52,991 nucleotides of DNA from Flavobacterium soyangense (GTDB taxonomy: Bacteria > Bacteroidota > Bacteroidia > Flavobacteriales > Flavobacteriaceae), in assembly GCF_015277675.1 (NCBI RefSeq), contig NZ_JADHEC010000023.1:1-52991 (forward strand), in the 5' to 3' direction. This document shows, piece after piece, positions 36,272 through 45,342 of the stretch. The translations under genes and the position numbers were made by a program. Each line of letters opens with the position of its first letter. Position 1 is the first letter of the stretch. A model generated the notes under the pieces. It saw only the letters and a list, made by a program, of their open reading frames with translations. It searched no databases and was not told the origin of the DNA.

Positions 36272-37876
36272 ATGACATTAGAACAAAAAATAGGACAATT
36301 CTTTTTTCCGGCCGTTTTCATCAACGACACCGAAGAAAACATTCAGAAAATTGAGCGTTTAATTAAAGAACATAACATTGGCGGGTTGACATTTTTTCAC
36401 AGTCGAGCCAGTGCTGCAACTAACTATGAATCTAAGAAAAAAGTTGAACACAACGATACTAGTTTTGATCGATTAAAAGAACTCATCGTACGATTTCAAA
36501 AATGTGCCTCCACTCCACTTTTGATGAGTATTGACGCCGAATGGGGATTGGCGATGCGGGTCGAAAATACGCCACAATATCCTTATGCAATAACACTTGG
36601 TGCTTTGCCGGAACGATACGAATATTTGGCTCATGAAGTGGGAAAACAAACTGGTTTGGACTTAAAAGCAGCAGGGATTCATTACAATTTAGCGCCTCTG
36701 GCAGACATCAACAACAATCCCAATAATCCCGTAATTGGCTACCGTTCTTTTGGTCAAAAAAAAGAAAAAGTCGCCAATTTAGCCTTGGAATATTTACGTG
36801 GTTTAAATGAAGTTGGCGTTTTAGGATGTTTAAAACATTTTCCTGGTCACGGAAACACCAGCATAGATTCTCATTTGGGATTGCCCATTTTAGAAGAAAC
36901 TTTAGAAGAATTAATGGAAAACGAATTGGTTCCTTTCATCAAAGGAATCGAGCATAATGTCGATTCGATTATGATTGGACATTTGGCCGTTCCTGCATTG
37001 AATGATGGCAAAAACACTTCGGCAACCTTGTCGAAACCAATTATTGAAGGCATCTTAAGAACTCAATTAGGTTATGATGGTCTGGTGATTTCGGACGCTT
37101 TGAATATGCACAGCGTTTCAAAATTGTATGACAAAAAAGGGCAACTGGAATGGGAAGCCTTCAATGCCGGAAACGATGTGTTGTGTTTTGCCGAAAACGT
37201 GACCGAAGGCATACAGGAAATCCTCAAAAATGCCACACCTGAACGCATTGAAGCCAGTTTCAACCGTTTGTGGAAATGCAAACAAAAAGCAGGAATTATT
37301 GATGGAAACACAGACCCTCAGGGCAAATTTGATTTTGAAACCACTTCTATTTTAAATCGTTTAATTGCTGATAAAAGCACTACCAAAATCAAAGACAATA
37401 ACAATAGTTTACACTTATTTGAAGCCAAGAACAATGAAAAACTAGCTAAATTAAGTCTTTATAAAAACCCTGACAACCTCTTTTTCAAATCATTGTCCAT
37501 AGTTTTGCCTTCTCCAAAATTTGCTCTCGAAACAGGAGATAAAGATACGATTCAAGAACTGACCGAAAAGCTAAAAGATTATGACACCTTATTAATCTCG
37601 CTTTTTGTGCCCAAAGCAAAACCTTTACACAATTTTGAAATCGAAGATACAGTTTTGACCTTTTTAGGAGATTTATTTTCCAAGAAGAAATGCATTTTAT
37701 ACATTTTTGGAAATCCTTATGCTTTGAAGGTAATTCCAAATTTAAAATATACTTTAGGCATTATCCAAGTGTATCAGGATTTTAAGGAATTCCAAGAAAG
37801 TGCGGCACGTCAATTACTCAGAAACTCGAAATGTAGAGGAACTTTGCCGGTAAAGGTAAAGGGATTGAATAAGTAA
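36272..37876 (+). CDS. NagZ-like glycoside hydrolase family 3 beta-N-acetylhexosaminidase
   Basis: 534 residues from ATG 36272; an in-frame ATG at 36239 lies inside the permease gene and is rejected. Motifs: KHFPGHGNTSIDSH (about 187-200), carrying the His-containing loop of NagZ enzymes, and the nucleophile in VISDALNMHS (Asp about 273). The C-terminal 180 residues form an extra Rossmann-like domain seen in longer members. No signal peptide, so cytoplasmic action on imported muropeptides after the AmpG-like permease makes sense. Last gene of the three-gene unit. Confidence 0.9.
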   Translation: MTLEQKIGQFFFPAVFINDTEENIQKIERLIKEHNIGGLTFFHSRASAATNYESKKKVEHNDTSFDRLKELIVRFQKCASTPLLMSIDAEWGLAMRVENTPQYPYAITLGALPERYEYLAHEVGKQTGLDLKAAGIHYNLAPLADINNNPNNPVIGYRSFGQKKEKVANLALEYLRGLNEVGVLGCLKHFPGHGNTSIDSHLGLPILEETLEELMENELVPFIKGIEHNVDSIMIGHLAVPALNDGKNTSATLSKPIIEGILRTQLGYDGLVISDALNMHSVSKLYDKKGQLEWEAFNAGNDVLCFAENVTEGIQEILKNATPERIEASFNRLWKCKQKAGIIDGNTDPQGKFDFETTSILNRLIADKSTTKIKDNNNSLHLFEAKNNEKLAKLSLYKNPDNLFFKSLSIVLPSPKFALETGDKDTIQELTEKLKDYDTLLISLFVPKAKPLHNFEIEDTVLTFLGDLFSKKKCILYIFGNPYALKVIPNLKYTLGIIQVYQDFKEFQESAARQLLRNSKCRGTLPVKVKGLNK

Positions 37877-37967
37877 TTATTATTGAATATTAAATTTTCA
37901 TAACTTTAAACTATTATAATATAAAAAATTATAATTACTATTTATATTCACAGAAAGTGTTTTGAAT

Positions 37968-37975
37968 TACCTTTG
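37968..37975 (+). promoter_or_regulatory. -7 box of the peroxiredoxin operon
   Basis: TACCTTTG, exact TAnnTTTG match, 38 bases before ATG 38014. No TTG at a good distance upstream, so a regulator might be needed. Confidence 0.45.
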
Positions 37976-38013
37976 TTTCAAATAAAAAAATAACAACTTA
38001 AAATCATACAAAA

Positions 38014-38652
38014 ATGTCATTAGTAGGAAAAAAATTCCCAAGTATTGCAGTAGACGCCATCTCAGAAATGGGTGATAATTTGAAAATCAACATTTTCGAA
38101 GAAGCTACAAAAAATAACAAAAAAGTATTATTGTTTTGGTATCCAAAAGACTTTACATTCGTTTGTCCAACGGAATTACACGCCTTTCAGGCGGCTTTGC
38201 CAGAATTCGAAAAAAGAAACACCATCGTAATAGGAGCTTCTTGTGATACTAATGAAGTGCATTTTGCATGGTTAAACACAGCAAAAGACAATGGAGGAAT
38301 AGAAGGTGTTACTTATCCAATCCTTGCAGATACTAACCGTAACCTTTCGAACATTCTTGGAATTCTAGATATCGAGTCTACCAGCTACAGCGACGAAACT
38401 GATTCAGTGATTGTTGAAGGTTCAAATGTAACTTACAGAGCCACTTACTTAATTGATGAAGAGGGAAAAATCTTCCACGAAAGTGTAAATGATATGCCAT
38501 TGGGCCGTAACGTCAAAGAATATTTACGATTAGTTGATGCTTATACGCACGTTCAAGAAAAAGGTGAAGTATGTCCAGCAAACTGGGAAGAAGGAAAAGA
38601 TGCTATGCACGCAGACAGAAACAGTACTGCAGCTTATTTAGGTTCCCACTAA
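38014..38652 (+). CDS. 2-Cys peroxiredoxin (AhpC/Prx1 type)
   Basis: 212 residues, cytoplasmic. Peroxidatic Cys in DFTFVCPTELHAF (about residue 51) and resolving Cys in GEVCPANWEEGKDAMH (about 189). Reduces hydrogen peroxide and organic peroxides using thioredoxin-type donors. A thioredoxin-like gene starts 18 bases downstream, which may supply the electrons. Confidence 0.94.
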   Translation: MSLVGKKFPSIAVDAISEMGDNLKINIFEEATKNNKKVLLFWYPKDFTFVCPTELHAFQAALPEFEKRNTIVIGASCDTNEVHFAWLNTAKDNGGIEGVTYPILADTNRNLSNILGILDIESTSYSDETDSVIVEGSNVTYRATYLIDEEGKIFHESVNDMPLGRNVKEYLRLVDAYTHVQEKGEVCPANWEEGKDAMHADRNSTAAYLGSH

Positions 38653-38670
38653 TTCATTAAATAAAGAAAT

Positions 38671-38979
38671 ATGTTAATCGAATTAAACGAAGATACTTTA
38701 CAGGACTTAGTTTCCAATAATGAAAAAGTAATTGTTCAGTTTTCAGCTTCATGGTGCGGGAATTGTCGCATTATGAAACCCAAATTCAAGAAAATGGCTT
38801 CTGAAAACGAACACTTGGCTTTTGTTTTGATTGATGCCGAGAATTCTCCAGAATCCAGAAAACTGGCCAATGTGAGTAACCTGCCTACATTCGCAACTTT
38901 TGTTAATGGAAAATTAGTTAACGAAACCCAAACCAATAAAGCTGAAATTTTAGCAGAATTGGTTAACGAAATCAAATAA
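38671..38979 (+). CDS. Thioredoxin family protein
   Basis: 102 residues, no signal peptide. Active site WCGNC (about 27-31) instead of the WCGPC of classical thioredoxin, followed by RIMKPKFKKM. The cis-Pro is in NLPTFATF. Likely reductant for the peroxiredoxin encoded just upstream; the next gene starts 2 bases after its stop, so the three form one unit. Confidence 0.9.
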   Translation: MLIELNEDTLQDLVSNNEKVIVQFSASWCGNCRIMKPKFKKMASENEHLAFVLIDAENSPESRKLANVSNLPTFATFVNGKLVNETQTNKAEILAELVNEIK

Positions 38980-38981
38980 CT

Positions 38982-39239
38982 ATGAAATTACCCATTATCA
39001 AACATTTGTCTCAATTCATCGAAGAAAATGATCAGGATTATCTTGTGGAAACCATTGAAGTTTTAGAAACTTTGACTGAACTTTCTACTCTGAAAGATGA
39101 AGAATTGGACGTTATTGGGGAGCTAATTTCCAATATGTACGGAGCACTTGAAGTTCACAAAATGATCAAGGGCGGAATGGATAAAAAAGAGGCTTTGAAT
39201 ACTTTTATGAAGCGTGTTCTGGGTTCTATCGATAAATAG
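38982..39239 (+). CDS. Small helical protein of the peroxiredoxin operon (DUF6952-like)
   Basis: 85 residues, start MKLPIIKHLSQFIEENDQDY. It is acidic in the first half with a Leu-repeat helix (VETIEVLETLTELSTLKDEEL) and basic at the end; no Cys, no signal peptide. I believe it is the small Flavobacteriia family listed as DUF6952, which I recall next to thioredoxin and peroxiredoxin genes. No function is established. Its conserved place suggests a partner or regulator of the peroxide-detoxifying pair. Confidence 0.75.
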   Translation: MKLPIIKHLSQFIEENDQDYLVETIEVLETLTELSTLKDEELDVIGELISNMYGALEVHKMIKGGMDKKEALNTFMKRVLGSIDK

Positions 39240-39306
39240 ATTTGCTTTATTAATTTGACCAGTCCTAAATAATTGATACAGATTATTAGACAATAATTGA
39301 TAAATT

Positions 39307-39342
39307 AAACAGCATCAAAAACGTTTTTTGATGCTGTTTTTT
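39307..39342. terminator. Strong bidirectional terminator
   Basis: A long stem in which CAGCATC (39310-39316) pairs with GATGCTG (39330-39336), extended by A/T runs on both sides, with T at the 3' end. It closes the peroxiredoxin unit. Confidence 0.85.
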
Positions 39343-39869
39343 AGTTTTATAGGTTATTATTATTTTGTAATGCATTTGATTTGGGGTTAGCTTGTGGTTT
39401 GAGGTAATGTGGTCTTTTTTAATGGCATTAGCCAAACAACCAGCATTCATTTTGGTAGCGTTTTTTTTCTTTTCAGGCAATACACCTAATAACAGCGAAA
39501 TCTGAAATACTGAAGTGTCCACCTTTTTTTATAAGAATGCGGTAGATTTCACTGAAAGCTTTTTTGTTTGTTTGGAACCAAGTTTAATATGCAATTGATA
39601 ATTACTACATCGGTTGAAGTTCCTCCCACAGGCAAGTTTTTTCAATATCTCCACAAATACACATATAAACAACAAACAAATACTCGATTATTGCTATTCT
39701 TGTCGGAGTTGACAATGCCTTAAACTATGTCGCCAATTGATTGTGTTCTTCTGAAAAACTTTCTGATTTTGATGCTCGTATGAAATTAATTAATTTTTAT
39801 ATTGTGATATCACGATTAATCAATTAAACAAAAAAGTGTTTTAGAAAAACTTAACTAAATAAATTTTCA
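39343..39869. other. Gene-free stretch before tpx
   Basis: About 530 bases with no convincing gene. Short frames on both strands (for example one on the minus strand to 39522) lack recognisable domains and are interrupted by stops. No promoter-like or repeat structure stands out. It could contain gene remnants. Confidence 0.4.
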
Positions 39870-39877
39870 TACTTTTG
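39870..39877 (+). promoter_or_regulatory. -7 box in front of tpx
   Basis: TACTTTTG, exact TAnnTTTG match, 25 bases before ATG 39903. It probably drives the compact run of genes from tpx to ribB. Confidence 0.5.
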
Positions 39878-39902
39878 AGCCACATTAAAAACTAAATAAA
39901 TT

Positions 39903-40400
39903 ATGGCTTCAATAACATTAGGTGGAAATCCAATACACACTTCAGGTGAATTACCAAAAGTTGGCACAAAATTAGCCGATTTTAAATTAGTGAAAAACGA
40001 TCTTTCTGTAGCTTCTTTAAGCGATTTTGCAGGATTAAAATTAGTTCTAAATATTTTTCCAAGTATCGATACGGGAACCTGCGCTAGCTCGGTTCGTAAA
40101 TTCAACGAAAGTGCCAGCAAATTAGCCAACACCAAAGTATTGTGCATTTCAAGAGATTTACCTTTTGCACAAAAACGTTTTTGTGGTGCTGAAGGAATCG
40201 AAAATGTGGTTAATTTATCGGATTTTAAAGACGGTAGTTTTGGTAAAACCAATGGTTTAGAAATTGCTGATGGTGTTTTGGCAGGTTTACATTCAAGATG
40301 TATTATTGTTGTTGATGCAAATGGGTCTATTATTTACACAGAACAAGTTCCTGAAATAGCCAATGAACCCAATTATGAAGCTGCCTTAGCGGTGCTTTAA
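39903..40400 (+). CDS. tpx: Thiol peroxidase (atypical 2-Cys peroxiredoxin)
   Basis: 165 residues. Start MASITLGGNPIHTSGELPKVG, peroxidatic Cys in DTGTCASSVRKFNE (about 60) and resolving Cys in RDLPFAQKRFCGAEGIEN (about 95) match the Tpx family exactly. Reduces lipid and organic peroxides. It stands 6 bases before dgkA. Confidence 0.95.
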   Translation: MASITLGGNPIHTSGELPKVGTKLADFKLVKNDLSVASLSDFAGLKLVLNIFPSIDTGTCASSVRKFNESASKLANTKVLCISRDLPFAQKRFCGAEGIENVVNLSDFKDGSFGKTNGLEIADGVLAGLHSRCIIVVDANGSIIYTEQVPEIANEPNYEAALAVL

Positions 40401-40406
40401 TAAAGT

Positions 40407-40781
40407 ATGGAATTTCAGAAAGACAACTCATTCTTTAGCGGAAGATTAAAAAGCGTTTCATTTGCAGTGAAAGGTGCCGTAAAATTAATTACCACCGAAG
40501 ACAGTATCAAGATGCAATTTTCAATTGCCATTTTAATGACAATTGCTGGTTTCTATTTTTCTATTTCTGCAATTGAATGGCTTTTTCAAATTTTTGCTAT
40601 TGGTTTAATAATGAGTATTGAAGGATTGAACACTGCAGTTGAAAAAATAGCTGATTTTATTCATCCAGAATATCATGAAAAAATTGGATTCATCAAAGAT
40701 ATTTCCGCTGGTGCTGTATTTTTTGCTGCTATCACGGACATTGCCATTGGATTAATTATATATGTACCAAAAATTTTCTAG
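40407..40781 (+). CDS. dgkA: Diacylglycerol/undecaprenol kinase family protein
   Basis: 124 residues with three membrane helices. Conserved acidic and Lys residues appear in SIEGLNTAVEKIADF and IKDISAGAVFFAA, the core of the DgkA family. By family it phosphorylates diacylglycerol or undecaprenol at the inner membrane. The gene lies between tpx and ftsK in one direction. Confidence 0.9.
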   Translation: MEFQKDNSFFSGRLKSVSFAVKGAVKLITTEDSIKMQFSIAILMTIAGFYFSISAIEWLFQIFAIGLIMSIEGLNTAVEKIADFIHPEYHEKIGFIKDISAGAVFFAAITDIAIGLIIYVPKIF

Positions 40782-40799
40782 CAAATAGTTAAATAAAGA

Positions 40800-43247
40800 A
40801 TGGCAAAAACAATAAAAACAGCAACTCCAGACAAGAAAATTGATACTAAATCCGGGACAAAGAAGTCCTGGACATTTACAAAACAGCACAAAATTGTTTT
40901 GGGTTCGCTCTTGGTATTATTTTCCATTGCTTTATTGCTTGCTTTCATTTCCTTTTATATCTACGGACAAGCCGACCAAAGCACCGTCAATCAATTGGCT
41001 GACCGAAACGAAACGGTTGAGAATTGGCTGGGAAAATTTGGTGCTTTCTTGGCAGATTTAATTGTTTATAAAGGTTTTGGCCTTGCTTCCTTTCTATTTG
41101 TCAAATTATTCTTCCTAACCGGAATGTTTTTAATATTAGATGTTTCCCTTAAGAAGCTCAAGAATATTTGGTTTTGGGATTTATTTGTGGCAATTCTCCT
41201 TTCGGTATCGTTTGGTTTTTTTGCCACTTCCTTACCCGAGTTAGGTGGAACCATTGGTTATGAACTGAATTTATTCGCTCAGGATTACATTGGCAAAACC
41301 GGCACATTACTAGTTTTGGTTTTTGGACTCATTCTTTATCTGATCTTTAAAATTAAGGTATCTCCTGAGAAGATTAAATCCTTTTTTGAAAGAACTAAGA
41401 AAGAAATCAAAGCCGATTTAGCTACGAATGCTTCGACTATTGATTCCAGCGCCTACAACCTCGAAGAATATGCTGTGGAAGATGCTGAAGATGTAAGCCA
41501 AGATATTCATTTGAAATCTGCTGGTTCTCAATTTGAACTCAACAAAGAAGCGTTAAAGCCTACGATTAGTAATCCTTCGGAGATTAGTTTGAAAACTGTT
41601 CCTTTAGAAGTGACACCACCGTCTTTTCATTCACCGGAAATTATTCATACCAACGATGATCATTTTGTGATTGAGAAAGCTCCCGAAGAAAACATTATAG
41701 AAGAGAATTTGGCGTCGAAACTAGTGGCTGATTTTGGATTGTTTGATCCTACTTTGGATTTATCCAATTACAAATACCCTACAATTGATTTATTAAAAGA
41801 ATACTCCACTGGCGGTATCACCATTAATCAGGGGGAATTAGAAGAAAATAAAAACCGAATTGTAGAAACACTTCGCAATTATAAAATAGAAATCGCTCAG
41901 ATTAAAGCGACGGTTGGTCCATCGGTGACGCTCTATGAGATTGTGCCCGAAGCGGGAATCCGTATTTCAAAAATCAAGAGTTTAGAAGATGATATTGCCT
42001 TGTCGCTTTCGGCATTAGGGATTCGTATCATCGCTCCTATTCCCGGGAAAGGAACCATTGGAATCGAGGTTCCCAACAAGAATCCAACAATGGTATCGAT
42101 GAAAAGTGTAATTGGCTCAGCCAAATTTCAGGAAGCTGAAATGGAATTGCCAATTGCTTTGGGGAAAACCATTTCGAATGAAACCTTCGTGGTCGATTTA
42201 GCCAAGATGCCTCACTTACTAATGGCTGGTGCAACGGGACAAGGAAAGTCTGTTGGTTTAAATGCTGTTATTACTTCATTGCTTTACAAAAAACATCCAG
42301 CCGAAATCAAGTTTGTTTTGGTCGATCCAAAAAAGGTGGAATTAACCCTTTTCAACAAGATTGAAAGACATTATTTGGCTAAACTTCCCGATACCGAAGA
42401 CGCCATTATTACAGATAATGCCAAGGTTATCAATACCTTGAATTCACTTTGTGTGGAGATGGACAATCGCTATTCTTTATTGAAAGATGCAATGGTTCGC
42501 AACATTAAGGAATACAACGACAAATTTAAATCCAGAAAATTAAATCCAGAAAACGGTCACCGATTTCTACCTTACATTGTATTAATTGTGGATGAGTTTG
42601 CGGATTTAATCATGACCGCAGGAAAGGAAGTTGAAGTTCCAATAGCGCGATTGGCTCAATTAGCCCGTGCCATTGGTATCCATTTGATTATTGCCACACA
42701 ACGACCTTCGGTAAATGTGATTACGGGATTGATCAAAGCCAATTTTCCTGCCCGAATCGCCTTTAGAGTAACATCTAAAATTGATTCCAGGACGATTTTA
42801 GACACACAAGGTGCAGACCAATTAATAGGACGCGGCGATATGCTATATCACAACGGAAATGATGTGGTGCGTGTGCAATGTGCTTTTATTGACACTCCTG
42901 AAGTGGAAAAAATCACGGAGTTTATTGGCGCCCAAAAAGCCTACGCTACTGCTTATTTGCTTCCAGAGTTTGTTGGAGAAGAAAGTGGCATCAATCTTGA
43001 TATGGATATTTCCGAAAGAGATACTTTATTCCGAGAAGCTGCCGAGATTATTGTAATGGCACAACAAGGCTCTGCTTCGCTTTTGCAAAGAAAACTAAAA
43101 TTGGGTTACAACCGAGCCGGAAGACTTATTGATCAACTAGAGGCGGCCGGTATAGTGGGCTCTTTTGAAGGTAGCAAAGCCCGAAGCGTCAACATTCTAG
43201 ATATGGGTTCTCTTGATCAATTTTTCAAAAATGAACAAAATAATTAA
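40800..43247 (+). CDS. ftsK: DNA translocase FtsK
   Basis: 815 residues. Four membrane helices at the N-terminus (about 30-190), a variable acidic linker, then the motor: Walker A GATGQGKSVG (about 477-486), Walker B LIVDEFADL, and a C-terminal gamma winged-helix (about 745-800; QQGSASLLQRKLKLGYNRAGRL) that reads KOPS sites. Pumps chromosomal DNA across the division septum. Four bases separate its stop from the ATG of lolA. Confidence 0.95.
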   Translation: MAKTIKTATPDKKIDTKSGTKKSWTFTKQHKIVLGSLLVLFSIALLLAFISFYIYGQADQSTVNQLADRNETVENWLGKFGAFLADLIVYKGFGLASFLFVKLFFLTGMFLILDVSLKKLKNIWFWDLFVAILLSVSFGFFATSLPELGGTIGYELNLFAQDYIGKTGTLLVLVFGLILYLIFKIKVSPEKIKSFFERTKKEIKADLATNASTIDSSAYNLEEYAVEDAEDVSQDIHLKSAGSQFELNKEALKPTISNPSEISLKTVPLEVTPPSFHSPEIIHTNDDHFVIEKAPEENIIEENLASKLVADFGLFDPTLDLSNYKYPTIDLLKEYSTGGITINQGELEENKNRIVETLRNYKIEIAQIKATVGPSVTLYEIVPEAGIRISKIKSLEDDIALSLSALGIRIIAPIPGKGTIGIEVPNKNPTMVSMKSVIGSAKFQEAEMELPIALGKTISNETFVVDLAKMPHLLMAGATGQGKSVGLNAVITSLLYKKHPAEIKFVLVDPKKVELTLFNKIERHYLAKLPDTEDAIITDNAKVINTLNSLCVEMDNRYSLLKDAMVRNIKEYNDKFKSRKLNPENGHRFLPYIVLIVDEFADLIMTAGKEVEVPIARLAQLARAIGIHLIIATQRPSVNVITGLIKANFPARIAFRVTSKIDSRTILDTQGADQLIGRGDMLYHNGNDVVRVQCAFIDTPEVEKITEFIGAQKAYATAYLLPEFVGEESGINLDMDISERDTLFREAAEIIVMAQQGSASLLQRKLKLGYNRAGRLIDQLEAAGIVGSFEGSKARSVNILDMGSLDQFFKNEQNN

Positions 43248-43251
43248 TACA

Positions 43252-43893
43252 ATGACTAAGACATTACAGATTACTTTTTTATTCCTTATTAGCCTTTTTG
43301 CACATGCACAAGATAAAGACGCTAAAGACCTTCTTAATCAAGTCACCGCAAAAATAAAGAGCTACGACAATATTATCATTGATTTTAAATATTCCCTGAA
43401 TAACGCCAAAGAAAACATCAATCAGGATAGCAAGGGAAATGTCACGATGAAAAGCAATCAATATGTATTAAATTTTATGGGTGTGACCAAGATATTCGAC
43501 GGAAAGAAAACCTATACCATTGTTCCAGAAGACGAAGAGGTTACTGTTTCAACCGTTAACGAAAAAGACGACAATGCCATTACTCCTTCGAAAATGCTGA
43601 CTTTTTTTAATACCGGTTACAAGTGCAGTATGGATGAGCTTCAAGACATCAAAGGTCGTAAAATTCAATACGTCAAACTAGTTCCAATGAACACCAAAGA
43701 CCAAAGAAAAGAGATTTTATTAGGCATTGATATTCAGACAAAACACATCTACAATCTAATAGAAACCGGCAAAAAAGGGACCAAAACAACACTCACTGTT
43801 AATTCTTTTAAAACCAACCAACCTTTGTCAAAAAATCAATTTATCTTTGTGGCCAGTAAATATCCAAATTACTACATCAATAAATTAGATTAA
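43252..43893 (+). CDS. lolA: Periplasmic outer-membrane lipoprotein carrier LolA
   Basis: 213 residues from ATG 43252. The longer frame overlaps ftsK and adds no signal sequence, while this start yields a signal peptide ending AHAQ. The mature part (KDLLNQVTAKIKSYDNIIIDFKY to the end) has the LolA half-barrel pattern, with YVLNFMGVTKIFDGKKTY. Carries lipoproteins from the inner to the outer membrane. The neighbours (lptF/G type) also concern the outer membrane. Confidence 0.88.
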   Translation: MTKTLQITFLFLISLFAHAQDKDAKDLLNQVTAKIKSYDNIIIDFKYSLNNAKENINQDSKGNVTMKSNQYVLNFMGVTKIFDGKKTYTIVPEDEEVTVSTVNEKDDNAITPSKMLTFFNTGYKCSMDELQDIKGRKIQYVKLVPMNTKDQRKEILLGIDIQTKHIYNLIETGKKGTKTTLTVNSFKTNQPLSKNQFIFVASKYPNYYINKLD

Positions 43894-43899
43894 TTCTAG

Positions 43900-45336
43900 G
43901 TGAAAATTCTCGATAAATACTTACTAAAGACTTTTCTAAGTACCTTTTTCATGGTATTTATAATCCTGTTTTTTATATTCATCCTCCAGTCGGTATGGTT
44001 GTTCATCGCAGAATTAGCTGGTAAGGATTTGGATTTAGTCATGGTTCTCAAGTTTTTATTATTTGCAATGCCTCGTATCGTTCCTTTAGTATTGCCTTTA
44101 TCGGTTTTACTGGCTTCGATTATGACCTTTGGTAATCTGGCCGAAAATTATGAATTTGCTGCTATGAAGTCGGCGGGAATTTCGCTGCAACGCGCCATGA
44201 AAAGCCTGATTATTTTCATTGCTATCCTGAGTGTCGTAGCCTTTTCCTTTGCCAATAATGTGATACCTTATGCGGAATATAAGTTTATCAATTTCAGGAG
44301 AAACATTGCCCAGCTAAAACCGGCTTTGGCTATTGCCGAAGGGCAGTTTAGCACGGTGGGGCTTTATTCGATCAAGGTCAATAAGAAATCAGGTCCCAAC
44401 GGCAATAATTTGACGGGAATAACTATCCACAAGAAATCAGCTATGGGTGACGGAAATAAGACCGTAATCAAGGCCAAAAACGGCGTACTAATCAGTAGTG
44501 AGCAATCAAACACCCTTAAAATGGTGCTAAACGACGGCTATTATTATGAAGATATCACCCCTAAAAAATACGAAGACCGCAGCAAAGTTCCTTTTGCAAA
44601 AAGCACTTTCAAACGGTACATCCTTAATATTGATCTGTCTAAACTGAATAAGGTAGATGTAAATGATGCCAGTATCACTAATACTAATACCATGCTGAAT
44701 CTTAGTGAACTAAGTTATACTTTAGATTCTTTGCATAAAAATATGAATACTGATATATTGTCTTTTTCGGAAAACATCAATCAGCGCATCGGGATTCAAC
44801 GAACTATAAAAGTCATTAACCCTATCAAAAAACACAAGGCTCTTCCTAAAGATTTACTGTCCTTATATACCAATGATAAAAAACTGGCTATCTTAAGTTT
44901 TGCGGGTAGCACCGTCGAAAGCACGCTGTTTTCGATTAACGGAACCAATACTGAATTAGAAAACAAACAAAAGAATATCAACGGTCACATTCTGGCTTTT
45001 TATGACAAGTTTGTCATTGCCTTCGCCTGTTTCCTGATGTTTTTTATTGGAGCTCCGCTAGGTGCCATTATTCGAAAAGGAGGACTAGGTTTACCAATAG
45101 TTTTTGCCGTATTAATATTTATATCCTTTCACTTTATCAATACTTTTGGGAAACGAATTTCACAAGAAAACGGACTGGCTCCTTTTTTAGGCGCCTGGAT
45201 GTCCTCGTTTATCTTGTTGCCACTGGCTATTTTACTGACTTATCGGGCCACAAATGACATTGGCTTAATCAATATGGATGTCGTTTTGGCGCCCTTTCAA
45301 AAAATCTTTCAAAAAATATTTCCACCTTCAAAATAA
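43900..45336 (+). CDS. LptF/LptG family permease
   Basis: 478 residues, starting with GTG at 43900, 6 bases after the lolA stop; the first in-frame ATG would lose TM1. Two sets of three membrane helices flank a periplasmic beta-jellyroll domain (about 120-330). The start MKILDKYLLKTFLSTFFMV is typical. Members pull lipopolysaccharide from the inner membrane with LptB. Whether this is the F or the G subunit cannot be decided; the partner is not in the window. Confidence 0.9.
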   Translation: MKILDKYLLKTFLSTFFMVFIILFFIFILQSVWLFIAELAGKDLDLVMVLKFLLFAMPRIVPLVLPLSVLLASIMTFGNLAENYEFAAMKSAGISLQRAMKSLIIFIAILSVVAFSFANNVIPYAEYKFINFRRNIAQLKPALAIAEGQFSTVGLYSIKVNKKSGPNGNNLTGITIHKKSAMGDGNKTVIKAKNGVLISSEQSNTLKMVLNDGYYYEDITPKKYEDRSKVPFAKSTFKRYILNIDLSKLNKVDVNDASITNTNTMLNLSELSYTLDSLHKNMNTDILSFSENINQRIGIQRTIKVINPIKKHKALPKDLLSLYTNDKKLAILSFAGSTVESTLFSINGTNTELENKQKNINGHILAFYDKFVIAFACFLMFFIGAPLGAIIRKGGLGLPIVFAVLIFISFHFINTFGKRISQENGLAPFLGAWMSSFILLPLAILLTYRATNDIGLINMDVVLAPFQKIFQKIFPPSK

Positions 45337-45342
45337 GTAATT

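Noticed and set aside
39286..39522. 78-residue minus-strand frame before tpx
   Set aside because: It overlaps a strong terminator, and its upstream continuation is full of stops. A degraded gene is possible but cannot be named.
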